Shown: positions 42,269-51,311 of the stretch, piece by piece | Numbering within the stretch: the first letter of the stretch is position 1 | Layout: the number at the start of each line of letters is the position of its first letter | Assembly (NCBI RefSeq): GCF_011752935.1 | Contig: NZ_VWWO01000001.1 | Coordinates: 62,001 to 126,000 of the forward strand | DNA length: 64,000 nt | Reading direction: 5' to 3' | Source: Chitinophaga sp. Cy-1792 | GTDB lineage: Bacteria; Bacteroidota; Bacteroidia; Chitinophagales; Chitinophagaceae | The notes under the pieces: model-generated | What the model was told of the DNA's origin: nothing | Databases searched by the model: none | Seen by the model: only the letters and a program-made list of their open reading frames with translations | Translations under genes and position numbers: made by a program

Positions 42269-45034
42269 ATGGAATACAATTTCAGGGCAATTGAAAAAAA
42301 ATGGCAGGAGCAGTGGGTCAATTCCCACGCCTACCGCGTAAGCAACGACAGCACGAAGCCCAAATGTTATGTGCTGGACATGTTCCCATACCCTTCCGGT
42401 GCAGGCCTACACGTTGGTCATCCACTCGGGTATATCTCTACGGATATCTATTCTCGCTATAAAAGACTAAAAGGATTTAACGTCCTACATGCAATGGGTT
42501 ACGATGCTTTCGGCTTACCTGCTGAACAATATGCCATCGAAACCGGCCAGCATCCTGCTGTTACCACCGCAAAAAACATCGATACCTTCCGCGAACAGCT
42601 GGATAATATCGGGTTTTCCTACGACTGGTCCAGAGAAATCAACACCAGTGACCCAGCCTATTATAAATGGACACAGTGGATTTTCCTGCAACTCTTCGAA
42701 AGCTGGTATAACCGCACCACCCAGAAAGCGGAAGCTATCAGCGGACTGGCAGAGATTTTTGAGAAAGAAGGGAATGCGCAGCATGTATGTCCGGGCGACC
42801 GCAGCATCCAGTTCACCGCAGCACAGTGGAAAGGCTATTCAGAGACCGAACAGCGTGAAGTCCTCATGCAGTACCGCCTCGCCTTCCTGGCCTATGCAGA
42901 AGTTAACTGGTGTGCCGAACTGGGTACCGTTCTCGCCAACGACGAGGTTATCAACGGCGTAAGTGAGCGTGGTGGCTATCCTGTAGTGAAAAAGAAAATG
43001 CGTCAGTGGTTCCTGCGTATCACCGAATACGCCAACCGCCTCCTGGAAGGACTGGAAACAGTTGAATACAGCGACGCCATGAAGGAAATGCAACGCAACT
43101 GGATCGGTAAGAGCCAGGGCGCCGAAATTAAATTCAATCTTAAAAATTCTACCGAAAAAGTAGAAGTATATACCACCCGTCCGGATACCATCTTTGGTGT
43201 GGACTTTATGGTGATCGCTCCTGAACATGAGCTGGTAGCCAAAATCACTACACCGGAGCAACAGGATGCGATCAACAGCTACCTGGAATATGTGCAGAGT
43301 CGCTCGGAACGTGAGCGTATGGCGGATGTTAAACAGGTAACCGGCTGCTTCACAGGCGCCTATGCCATCAATCCTTTTGATGGTCGTGAAATACCTGTAT
43401 GGATCGCAGAATACGTACTGGCGGGTTATGGTACCGGTGCCATCATGGCCGTACCATGTGGCGACCAGCGCGACTTCGGCTTCGCCAAACACTTCAACCT
43501 GCCCATCACCAATATCATTGGTGATGCCTTCAACGGTGAAGAAGCCAACCCGACCAAAGATGCCATCCTGCAGAACAGTGGCTTCCTCAACGGTACCGAT
43601 ATGCGCAAAGCTGCTGATATCGTGATCGATAAACTGGAAGAAATGGGTATCGGCCGCAGACAGGTAAATTTCAAAATGCGTGATGCCGGCTTCAGTCGCC
43701 AGCGCTACTGGGGTGAACCATTCCCGATCGTTTACAAAGATGGTATCCCGTATGCCATGGACGCGAAGGATTTGCCAGTACAACTGCCACATGTAGACCA
43801 TTATAAGCCGGGACCTGAAGGTGAAGGGCCGCTGGCCAACATCACCGACTGGGTAAACATTGCGCCGGGCGTTAAACGCGAAACCAACACCATGCCTGGC
43901 TATGCAGGCAGCAGCTGGTATTTCCTGCGTTATATGGACCCGCACAATGATAAAACATTCGCTGACCGCTCCATCACCGACTACTGGAACCAGGTAGATC
44001 TTTATGTGGGTGGTACAGAACATGCCGTAGGTCACCTGCTGTACTCCCGTATGTGGACAAAAGTACTCTTCGACCTGGGCCTGATCGGTTTCCATGAGCC
44101 TTTCAAACGCCTGGTAAACCAGGGTATGATACAGGGTTCTTCCCGTTTCGTATACCGTGTACGCGGTACCAATGAATTTGTTTCGCTGGGTCTGAAAGAC
44201 AGCTATGATACAGATCCTATCCACGTAGATGTTAACATCGTAGATGGTGTAGTACTGGATACAGAGAGATTTAAGGCCTGGAGAAGTGAATATGCGGATG
44301 CTACCTTTATTCTCGAAAACGACCAGTATATCTGCGGCCAGGAAGTAGAGAAGATGAGTAAGCGTTTGTTCAACACCGTAAACCCTAACGATCTCGTTGA
44401 GAAATATGGTGCTGATACCTTCCGTATGTACGAAATGTTCCTGGGGCCTGTAGAGCAGTCCAAACCATGGGATACCAAAGGTATTGAAGGTGTTCACCGC
44501 TTCCTGAAGAAATTCTGGCGCCTGTTTATTGACGAACAGAAAGGCCTGATCGTTACGAACGATAACGCTACACCGGAAGAGCTGAAAGTGCTGCATACCG
44601 CTATCAATAAGATCGACAGCGCTACCAGCAGTTTCTCATTCAATACGGCGGTAAGTGCCTTCATGATCTGTGTAAACGATCTCCAGACGCTGAAATGCAA
44701 TAAACGCAGCATTCTTGAGTCATTGCTGATATTGCTGACGCCATACGCACCGCATGTGGCAGAAGAACTGTGGCATATGGTCGGTAATGCTGATAGTATC
44801 CTGGATGCACCATATCCGGTTTACAATGAAGCATATACGAAAGAAAGCAGCTTCAACTACCCTGTTGCCATGAACGGTAAAACCAAGGCAGAACTGAAGC
44901 TGAGTCTTGATCTCGACGATGCCGCAATTCAGGCAGCAGTGCTGGCTGACGAGAATGTTCAGAAATACCTGGATGGTAAGCCTGTTAAGCGTTTTGTTAT
45001 TGTTAAAGGCAAGATGATCAACCTGGTAGTGTAA
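42269..45034 (+). CDS. leuS: leucyl-tRNA synthetase
   Basis: A 921-residue class I synthetase. The HIGH-type motif is HVGHPLGY near 48-55, following MFPYPSGAGL. The CP1 editing domain (about 225-425) contains the threonine-rich site ETNTM-like and TTRPDTIFG. The KMSKS motif is KMSKR near residue 695, and the anticodon-binding and C-terminal domains complete the protein. An insertion around 100-200 (EIFEKEGNAQHVCPGD) fits Bacteroidota enzymes. The ATG at 42269 was chosen; an earlier start at 42224 adds a poorly conserved segment. The gene stands alone with a terminator from the shared-core family after it. Confidence 0.96.
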   Translation: MEYNFRAIEKKWQEQWVNSHAYRVSNDSTKPKCYVLDMFPYPSGAGLHVGHPLGYISTDIYSRYKRLKGFNVLHAMGYDAFGLPAEQYAIETGQHPAVTTAKNIDTFREQLDNIGFSYDWSREINTSDPAYYKWTQWIFLQLFESWYNRTTQKAEAISGLAEIFEKEGNAQHVCPGDRSIQFTAAQWKGYSETEQREVLMQYRLAFLAYAEVNWCAELGTVLANDEVINGVSERGGYPVVKKKMRQWFLRITEYANRLLEGLETVEYSDAMKEMQRNWIGKSQGAEIKFNLKNSTEKVEVYTTRPDTIFGVDFMVIAPEHELVAKITTPEQQDAINSYLEYVQSRSERERMADVKQVTGCFTGAYAINPFDGREIPVWIAEYVLAGYGTGAIMAVPCGDQRDFGFAKHFNLPITNIIGDAFNGEEANPTKDAILQNSGFLNGTDMRKAADIVIDKLEEMGIGRRQVNFKMRDAGFSRQRYWGEPFPIVYKDGIPYAMDAKDLPVQLPHVDHYKPGPEGEGPLANITDWVNIAPGVKRETNTMPGYAGSSWYFLRYMDPHNDKTFADRSITDYWNQVDLYVGGTEHAVGHLLYSRMWTKVLFDLGLIGFHEPFKRLVNQGMIQGSSRFVYRVRGTNEFVSLGLKDSYDTDPIHVDVNIVDGVVLDTERFKAWRSEYADATFILENDQYICGQEVEKMSKRLFNTVNPNDLVEKYGADTFRMYEMFLGPVEQSKPWDTKGIEGVHRFLKKFWRLFIDEQKGLIVTNDNATPEELKVLHTAINKIDSATSSFSFNTAVSAFMICVNDLQTLKCNKRSILESLLILLTPYAPHVAEELWHMVGNADSILDAPYPVYNEAYTKESSFNYPVAMNGKTKAELKLSLDLDDAAIQAAVLADENVQKYLDGKPVKRFVIVKGKMINLVV

Positions 45035-45056
45035 TTATTGAGATTATATAGATTTT

Positions 45057-45090
45057 AAAACCGGTCTCTACTAAGTAGAGACCGGTTTTT
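45057..45090 (+). terminator. terminator after leuS (shared-core hairpin family, copy C)
   Basis: A 15-bp perfect stem (45057-45071 with 45075-45089) with loop TAA. The inner part is GTCTCTAC/GTAGAGAC and the outer part AAAACCG/CGGTTTT. It starts 23 bases after the leuS stop. Confidence 0.9.
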
Positions 45091-45217
45091 TTATTCCGCC
45101 CTCCGGGCGGTGGTGTGCACTGCGTGAAAAGAAGTTAGCTTACTCACGGGCAAGCCTATCCGTTCCTGTTTAAGAGAAAAGACCTATATTTATTAAGCCC
45201 TTTACGGCATCCCTATT

Positions 45218-45904
45218 ATGCTACAGGATGTTTTACTTCAATACCAGTCTGCCTTTCAACCGGTAATCCAGTTGCTGGACCCCGCGGAATCCTTGATGGC
45301 TATGGACTTCACCAGGAACAATACCAGTCTGACGATGTCGGTACTGGAAGACCTGGACCGATTTTGCAGGTATATTGATACCACTCTTACAGACAACGGT
45401 TACAGGCTGGGCATCGGTGGTTATGCAGAGCACCGCACGATCTATGCGGTGAGTCCGCATTTTGATGCCGGAGAAGAGCCCCGCAGACTGCACCTGGGCA
45501 TAGATGTATGGGGCCTGGCCGGAACGCCCGTTTTTGCGCCTTTAAATGGTCACATACATAGTTTCCGGTTCAATGATCATTTCGGGGATTATGGCGCCAC
45601 CATTATCCTGCAACATCAGCTGGATGGCTATACTTTTCACACACTATACGGGCATCTCAGCATTACTAACCTCCAGGGGCTATACGAGAATATGCCTGTT
45701 ACCGCCGGTCAGCAGCTGGCTTTTTTTGGCGTTCCTGCCGAAAACGGAGGATGGCCGCCTCATTTGCACTTTCAGGTAATAGAAGATATGGGAAATTACC
45801 GGGGAGATTATCCCGGCGTTTGCCGTTTCAGTGAGAAAGAAAAATACCTGCGTAACTGCCCCGACCCCGACCTGCTGATGCAACTCAATAAACATATCCG
45901 TTAA
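45218..45904 (+). CDS. M23 family metallopeptidase
   Basis: A 228-residue protein with a LytM/M23 zinc peptidase domain (about residues 85-205). Zinc ligands are visible in HLGIDVWG (the HxxxD motif) and HLHFQV, and the catalytic His is in YGHLS. The N-terminal 80 residues are helical and unassigned. There is no signal peptide or membrane helix, which is unusual for a peptidoglycan enzyme: the protein may stay in the cytoplasm, use another export route or cleave a different substrate. It stands between terminators and upstream of an exported EEP-fold protein, 62 bases away. Confidence 0.9.
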   Translation: MLQDVLLQYQSAFQPVIQLLDPAESLMAMDFTRNNTSLTMSVLEDLDRFCRYIDTTLTDNGYRLGIGGYAEHRTIYAVSPHFDAGEEPRRLHLGIDVWGLAGTPVFAPLNGHIHSFRFNDHFGDYGATIILQHQLDGYTFHTLYGHLSITNLQGLYENMPVTAGQQLAFFGVPAENGGWPPHLHFQVIEDMGNYRGDYPGVCRFSEKEKYLRNCPDPDLLMQLNKHIR

Positions 45905-45966
45905 TCAAACTTAACAGTAATCATTTCCCGCCAACCTGTATTTTTACCAGCTAAATCGTTATAGCA

Positions 45967-46818
45967 ATGAAGAAAGCAATAATCGGCTGTCTGCTGACAT
46001 TATTTACGGGCAGCGTATTTGCGCAGCAGCCCTTACATGTCATGACGTTCAACATCCGCATGAACACACCTGACGACAGTCTGAATGCATGGCCTTACCG
46101 TAAAGACAAAGTAGCCGCTACCGTTAAGTTTTATGATGTCACCACCCTGGGCGTACAGGAAGCATTGTATGATCAGATGCAGGATCTTCGTCAGTTGCTG
46201 CCAGGATTTAAATCCATTGGTGTAGGTCGTGATGATGGAAAAAATGGTGGTGAGTTCTCTGCTATATTCTATGACACCACGCGTTTGCAGGCATTGGAGC
46301 AGCAAACATTCTGGCTGTCGGAAACGCCGGATGTAGCCGGTAAAAAGGGCTGGGATGCCGCCTGTAACCGTGTAGTAACCTGGGCAAAATTCAAGGATAA
46401 AAAGAGTGGAAAGCTGTTTTATCACTTCAATACACACTTCGACCATATGGGAAAAATTGCCAGAAGGGAAAGTGCGAAGTTGTTGTTGGCGCAGGTGAAT
46501 AAAATTGCGGGTACTACGCCTGCTATTATCACCGGCGATTTCAACGCTACACCGGATGATGAACCTATTCGTATCATCACTGACGTTAGTGACCGCTTAC
46601 ATTTAACAGATAGTAAAGAAAGGAGCAAGACGCCACACTTTGGTCCTGTGGGCACTTTCAACGGATGGCATACCGGGGAGGTGGAAGCTGCACCGATTGA
46701 TTATATTTTCCTGAAGAATAAGATCGCTGTACTGAAGCATGCAACCATTTCTGAAACCTGGGGTGGCAGATATGCATCTGACCATTTTTCTGTGTTGGCG
46801 GAATTACAGCTGCAATAA
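45967..46818 (+). CDS. exported endonuclease/exonuclease/phosphatase family protein
   Basis: A 283-residue protein with signal peptide (KKAIIGCLLTLFTGSVFAQ) and an EEP domain. Conserved positions are visible: HVMTFNIRMN with the Asn, LGVQEAL with the catalytic Glu, HFNTHFDHMG, IITGDFNATPDD (with the Asp and Asn) and SDHFSVLAEL at the end (with the general-base His). The set fits Mg-dependent DNase I/sphingomyelinase-type hydrolases. The substrate could be a nucleic acid, sphingolipid or phosphorylated sugar. The protein acts in the periplasm or outside. It ends at a terminator. Confidence 0.92.
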   Translation: MKKAIIGCLLTLFTGSVFAQQPLHVMTFNIRMNTPDDSLNAWPYRKDKVAATVKFYDVTTLGVQEALYDQMQDLRQLLPGFKSIGVGRDDGKNGGEFSAIFYDTTRLQALEQQTFWLSETPDVAGKKGWDAACNRVVTWAKFKDKKSGKLFYHFNTHFDHMGKIARRESAKLLLAQVNKIAGTTPAIITGDFNATPDDEPIRIITDVSDRLHLTDSKERSKTPHFGPVGTFNGWHTGEVEAAPIDYIFLKNKIAVLKHATISETWGGRYASDHFSVLAELQLQ

Positions 46819-46833
46819 ATAATTGATAAGCGC

Positions 46834-46875
46834 AAGTCCATAACCCATGCGGGTTATGGACTTATTGCTCCTTTT
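46834..46875 (+). terminator. terminator after EEP-fold gene
   Basis: AAGTCCATAACCC (46834-46846), loop ATGC, and GGGTTATGGACTT (46851-46863). A T-rich stretch (CCTTTTTATT) follows a few bases later. Confidence 0.82.
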
Positions 46876-46877
46876 TA

Positions 46878-47633
46878 TTAGTCATGCGTATGTTCAACTG
46901 ACATACTGTTTTCAAGTGCGCCTTCCAGCTTGTCGTGAACGCTTGTGTTTACATCCACGTTAATAGTGATTTTAGATCCGTCGAAAGATCCTGTAAAGTC
47001 TCCCACCTGAAGCTTGCTGATAACCAGGTCCATAGAGATCTGTAATTTACCTTTCCAGGCAATGCTGCTATCAGAAACAACAACATCTTTTCCTGTTGCT
47101 TTCAGGTCAATGGAGCCAGACAGTTGGATATCCATAGGGATATCTTTGCCTTGCCATGTCAGGCGGCCTTTAAGAATAACTGCAGGTGTTTTTTTGTCGC
47201 CTTGTACTTTGGCAGTCACTTTCACCTGCTGGTAAGTACCTAAAGGAATTTTAATTGCTCCGAGTTTGCTTGGGATGGCCAGCAGATCGACATATCTGTC
47301 TGTGGTTAACTTAAACTCTACCTGATCTTTTCCACGTTTAGCATCGAAGCTGATTTCTTTCAGACGTGCGGTTGCAGTATCCCAGGTGATATCGAAACCA
47401 CCGCTGGCTTTAGCCATGGAAGCATCTCCTGTGATAGTGGCCAGACGGCCGGTTGCATCCGCCGAAAGTGATGTTGTGGAACCGATAGACTCGAGTTCAT
47501 AGTTCACTGCAGCAGCATTTTTTTCATCGATCGGTTGTTGCTCCGGCTGTGCCATGTCGGAGGTGTTGCATGATGCGAGCATGAGGGCTGAAATGCCCGC
47601 TGCAGCGCAGAATTGAAGGATTCTGGTTCTCAT
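46878..47633 (-). CDS. hypothetical lipoprotein
   Basis: A 251-residue envelope protein I cannot place firmly. Residues 1-22 form a lipoprotein signal with lipobox LASC. After a polar linker (about 23-45), a mainly beta domain follows; the segment YVDLLAIPSKLGAIKIPLG and TYQQVKVTAKVQG resembles the DUF4382 pattern only weakly. The end (SVEHTHD) is acidic and His-containing. It is probably a substrate- or metal-binding lipoprotein. The gene is convergent with the EEP gene and separated from the next minus-strand gene by a hairpin, so it is probably monocistronic. Confidence 0.78.
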   Translation of the reverse strand: MRTRILQFCAAAGISALMLASCNTSDMAQPEQQPIDEKNAAAVNYELESIGSTTSLSADATGRLATITGDASMAKASGGFDITWDTATARLKEISFDAKRGKDQVEFKLTTDRYVDLLAIPSKLGAIKIPLGTYQQVKVTAKVQGDKKTPAVILKGRLTWQGKDIPMDIQLSGSIDLKATGKDVVVSDSSIAWKGKLQISMDLVISKLQVGDFTGSFDGSKITINVDVNTSVHDKLEGALENSMSVEHTHD

Positions 47634-47733
47634 CTTGATATGGTTTTAATAAAAAACGTAATAGGGTCAACGGGGGTAAAAATAAAGAAGAATTTTTGAA
47701 TAAAGTGCGCGCAGAGATTATTTTAAAAAGAAA

Positions 47734-47762
47734 TATCCGATAACGTTAGGCGCTATCGGATA
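47734..47762 (-). terminator. terminator after M28 peptidase gene
   Basis: TATCCGATA (47734-47742) pairs with TATCGGATA (47754-47762), 18 bases downstream of the peptidase stop codon on the minus strand and followed there by TTTCTTTTTAAAA. Confidence 0.8.
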
Positions 47763-47779
47763 CTCATATGAAATGTAGA

Positions 47780-49102
47780 CTACTCCTGAGTTTGCTTGAT
47801 TCGTGTAGGCGTGTCCGTACCATTAACGATTGTAGCGGAACTGGTCGCTATCGCCTGAATAATGGAAGTAATATTCGACATGTCTAAAGTACTGATTTCA
47901 TCTTTTACAGTATGATAAAAAGTATCCTTATCAATTTGTGTGGTAGAGATCGTATGTGCCGGTACTCCCAAACGAGCCAGGGTAGCGTTATCTGAGCGAT
48001 AGAATAAATTCTGATCAGGATATGGATCAGGATAGAAATGGAACGTAGAGCCATTGAGGTTACGTTGCAGAATGGTTCCAAAATCAGAACGTTCAAATCC
48101 TGTAATAAAGGCACTGTTCTTTCCAAACTTGGATTCCTTACCAATCATCTCAATATTAAACATCGCTACAACCTTGTTTGGATCAAGCTTCCGGGAGAAA
48201 TACTGTGAACCGTAGCCACCCATTTCTTCTGCGGTGAATGCAACAAATATCAGCGAGCGCTGCGGCTTTGTACCTTTAAAATAGTTTGCCAGTTCAATGA
48301 CTGCAGTGGTACCTGATGCATCATCATCTGCACCGTTTGCAATGCTGTCGCCAGCTACCGCAGGCAGTATACCCAGGTGATCGTAGTGAGAAGAGAACAC
48401 CACGTATTCATCAGGCTTGCTGCTACCCTGTATCATGGCAGCCACGTTAGTGAAAGGAACAGATTCAATCTGACGTACTGCTTTTAATGTCCAGTTATCA
48501 GCTGCAGAAACCGGTTGACTACTAACAATAACGGTTACACTGTAAGGTGTTTCCATCGCTTCTATATTCTCAATCTGTTGGGGCGTATCGTAATATTTCT
48601 GCGAAATATATTGCAGTCTTTCCGCCATGTGCTCTTCCAGCATATCAGGCGTCATAAACACCACCACATTATGCTGCAGTTTGCTATTTGCGTATAGCCA
48701 TTTACGTAAGTCTTTCGGTTGCTGGATATATACTTCAGTATAGGTCGCAGTATCTTTCTTCCAATCTATATTTCTTGCTTTGCCTAATACATAAACACTT
48801 GCGTCCAGCGGTTTACCGTTTACTTCAACAGCAGCTGATTGCTGTATCAGTCTTGATTTGGTAAACTCCTGTTTGTAGGACATTGTACCGGGAAGCGGCT
48901 GAAGATTGAGTTTTTTAAACTCATCATTGATAAACTGGGCTGCCTTCAAAGCACCGGGGGTACCGGGTTTACGGCCCATCATATCATCGCTGGCCAGTGT
49001 GGAAACAATACGTGTTACATCTTTTTCTTTAATGACCTTCTGTGCGTAGGTATTACCTACCGTCAGGGCAGAGGCGATAAACAGCAGCAATTTTTTTTTC
49101 AT
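47780..49102 (-). CDS. exported M28 family zinc peptidase
   Basis: A 440-residue aminopeptidase-like protein. A signal peptide covers residues 1-20 (KKKLLLFIASALTVGNTYA). The M28 ligand set is visible: H239 in FSSHYDHLG, the bridging Asp in NGADDDASG near 258-260, the catalytic Glu pair in FTAEEMGGYG near 292, a further Asp/Glu in FNIEMIG and a late His in AHTISTTQIDKDTFYHTVKDE. The PA-type region is replaced by a long N-terminal segment. It should trim peptides outside the inner membrane. Its gene starts only nine bases after the stop of the TlpA-like gene, so the two are co-transcribed. Confidence 0.93.
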   Translation of the reverse strand: MKKKLLLFIASALTVGNTYAQKVIKEKDVTRIVSTLASDDMMGRKPGTPGALKAAQFINDEFKKLNLQPLPGTMSYKQEFTKSRLIQQSAAVEVNGKPLDASVYVLGKARNIDWKKDTATYTEVYIQQPKDLRKWLYANSKLQHNVVVFMTPDMLEEHMAERLQYISQKYYDTPQQIENIEAMETPYSVTVIVSSQPVSAADNWTLKAVRQIESVPFTNVAAMIQGSSKPDEYVVFSSHYDHLGILPAVAGDSIANGADDDASGTTAVIELANYFKGTKPQRSLIFVAFTAEEMGGYGSQYFSRKLDPNKVVAMFNIEMIGKESKFGKNSAFITGFERSDFGTILQRNLNGSTFHFYPDPYPDQNLFYRSDNATLARLGVPAHTISTTQIDKDTFYHTVKDEISTLDMSNITSIIQAIATSSATIVNGTDTPTRIKQTQE

Positions 49103-49111
49103 AATCAGATG

Positions 49112-51217
49112 TTAGTCCCGGACAGATTTGGTTTGCAGATCCGGGGAAGTTTTGTTGGCTTGTCCGGTTCCTGCTGCCATATATTTTTTCAGGATGGAAG
49201 CATAATCTTCCCCATATTGCAGTGGCAGCATTTTCCCATCCGGTGAAATTAGCACTTTAAACGGATATCCGGTAACCCCGAATCCGATAGCGGTTCCATC
49301 TCCCGAAAATGCCGATGACAGCCCATAACCTTTAGATTGCAGGTACTTTTCACTGGTGACAGCTGATTCATGACAGGCAATGGCTAAAACAGCTGCGCCG
49401 TTATTGTCCTGTTCCAACTGCAGCGCCAGCGCATTCAGATGTGGTAAATCTGCACAACATGGCTGGCACCAGCTACCCCAGAAATCGAGTAGCAACCATT
49501 TCCCTTTATAGTCAGATAATTTATAATATTTATTCCCAGTACCTTGCAAATCGAAATCAGGCGCGGTTTTCCACCTGGCTACCAGCTCTTTGGTAATGAA
49601 TTCACTGAATAATTGCCCGGGATAGTTCTTTTCGTAGAACTGCTGTAACACCTCCAGCTTATTATTGTCCATACCCAGTTGCTTTACCAGCATACCCAGG
49701 GCAACATCTTTCCTGCCGGTTTTTTCAGCCAATGATATTACTTCTTCCATGTACTCGCCTTTTCCTTCCGTCATGAATATATCGTAAAAACTACGCTGCA
49801 CCTCTGTTTTCGAGGAAGGTCCGTCTGTAATGGTTTTCAACAAATACTCAAATGCTTTTGATGAATCTGTTGCATAGGTATCCTGGTATTTTCTGTACCA
49901 GCAATCGGCCAGCATTGCCTTATTAATACTGACCTGTTTCTGGTATTCATTTTTCGTACCAGTAGCTGCTATACTATCATTGAAGGCTTTCACCAACTGT
50001 ATGGTATGATCTCTATAGGCTACAGCAGCAGATTTCAGCCCATTTTTCTGCATATGATTTTCTACCATGATCCTGTATCTTGGTAAACTACCATAGATGA
50101 TATCATCTGTAGTACAGTTATCCAGCTCCTGCGCATATTTGCTGATCATTGCTGTATCAGTGGAAGCAAGCGCTTTACGCATCAGCAACATAGGTCCTAC
50201 CAGGTTTTTAATATGTGGAATAGCTGATACCAGCAATTTATTGGTCACCAGCGTATCAGCAGCGTATGCCTTTTTATATATATCCTCTTTGGGATGAAGA
50301 CCATAGAATATAGATTGCGGAAAGACATCTTTAAAAAAAGAATTTCTGAAATAATTATTCATCAGGCCGATGATTTTTACAACTGAATCTGTGGGTATCA
50401 ATAAACGATCATCCATTCCGCTGATCTTGTTAAACAGGTCTGAGCTTTGTCCTTCAAGCAGGTAAATGGGCATAGCAGTCAGTTCATGGTGATATTCCTT
50501 CCAACTGATATGCTGCAACATGCGAAGTCGTAATATCCTATAGGAGTCACGCTTACCATAGATTGGATTATTGGCATTCAGGAAAGCCCGTGTGCCTATG
50601 CTATCTTCTCTGGCCACCTTCTCCTGTTCCATCATATCCCAGAGCATAAATGCATATGCCTGATCAAAATGACCGGAGACGCTTGTCAGTGGTAATTCTT
50701 CCAGCTTTACTTCCGGACCTGGTTTGGGGTGCAGGATGAACTTTACCGTTCCTAAAAAGCCGCTATCATTTTGCAGCAGGTAATCGCGCGTATTATCATT
50801 GAGTTTCTTCGCACGTGTTAAAGCGATACGCAGGCTATCCGCATTTTGTCCCAAATAGGCCACTGTGCTATCTTTACTTACAACGGTGCATTTCTTACCA
50901 ATCAGCGGTGCATAATAGTAGAAGCTATAGCCATAAAAAGCACTTGCATCCAGGCTGTCTGTATCAAATATTTCCGGTACATAGCTTTCATCGGCATAGG
51001 CAGACTTTATTTTGAATCTTAACAAGGTAAAGTCTACTACAGTACGTTGTTTCGTCTGCTCTATGTATTCAGCTTTAAAATAAAGGGTACGCTGGTCGAT
51101 TCTACTATCAGTAGAATAATCGCTGGTGACCTTGTAGATGAGCGTTCGTGGGGCTTTTTGGGCAAATGCGACTGTTGACAAAAAGAGCATGCAACAGCAC
51201 TGGATGAGATACTTCAT
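49112..51217 (-). CDS. exported protein with C-terminal TlpA-like thioredoxin domain
   Basis: A 701-residue protein. Residues 1-19 form a signal peptide (KYLIQCCCMLFLSTVAFA). About residues 20-545 are mostly helical and unassigned. The last 140 residues are a thioredoxin fold of the TlpA/AhpC type: WLLLDFWGSWCQPCCADLPHL with the redox pair near 580, a cis-Pro region in GYPFKVLI. Such domains reduce or exchange disulfides in the periplasm, and long fusions of this kind are frequent in Bacteroidota. The substrate is unknown. The gene is the first of a two-gene unit with the M28 peptidase gene nine bases downstream. Confidence 0.88.
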   Translation of the reverse strand: MKYLIQCCCMLFLSTVAFAQKAPRTLIYKVTSDYSTDSRIDQRTLYFKAEYIEQTKQRTVVDFTLLRFKIKSAYADESYVPEIFDTDSLDASAFYGYSFYYYAPLIGKKCTVVSKDSTVAYLGQNADSLRIALTRAKKLNDNTRDYLLQNDSGFLGTVKFILHPKPGPEVKLEELPLTSVSGHFDQAYAFMLWDMMEQEKVAREDSIGTRAFLNANNPIYGKRDSYRILRLRMLQHISWKEYHHELTAMPIYLLEGQSSDLFNKISGMDDRLLIPTDSVVKIIGLMNNYFRNSFFKDVFPQSIFYGLHPKEDIYKKAYAADTLVTNKLLVSAIPHIKNLVGPMLLMRKALASTDTAMISKYAQELDNCTTDDIIYGSLPRYRIMVENHMQKNGLKSAAVAYRDHTIQLVKAFNDSIAATGTKNEYQKQVSINKAMLADCWYRKYQDTYATDSSKAFEYLLKTITDGPSSKTEVQRSFYDIFMTEGKGEYMEEVISLAEKTGRKDVALGMLVKQLGMDNNKLEVLQQFYEKNYPGQLFSEFITKELVARWKTAPDFDLQGTGNKYYKLSDYKGKWLLLDFWGSWCQPCCADLPHLNALALQLEQDNNGAAVLAIACHESAVTSEKYLQSKGYGLSSAFSGDGTAIGFGVTGYPFKVLISPDGKMLPLQYGEDYASILKKYMAAGTGQANKTSPDLQTKSVRD

Positions 51218-51291
51218 TGTTACACTGTTTAATTATAATAAATATAATTTTTTGCCTATTACATTGTAGCAGCTGCCAGTGAATATTTGCG

Positions 51292-51299
51292 TACTTTTG
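51292..51299 (+). promoter_or_regulatory. putative ruvB promoter (-7 element)
   Basis: TACTTTTG matches TAnnTTTG exactly. It ends 12 bases before the ruvB start, so transcription would begin a few bases before the ATG. A TTG at 51264-51266 is near the -33 position. Confidence 0.55.
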
Positions 51300-51311
51300 G
51301 GAACAATAAAT

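Noticed and set aside
42839..44596. 585-codon open frame on the minus strand opposite leuS
   Set aside because: It is wholly antisense to a clear leucyl-tRNA synthetase and its translation has no domain-like pattern; it results from codon bias in the real gene.
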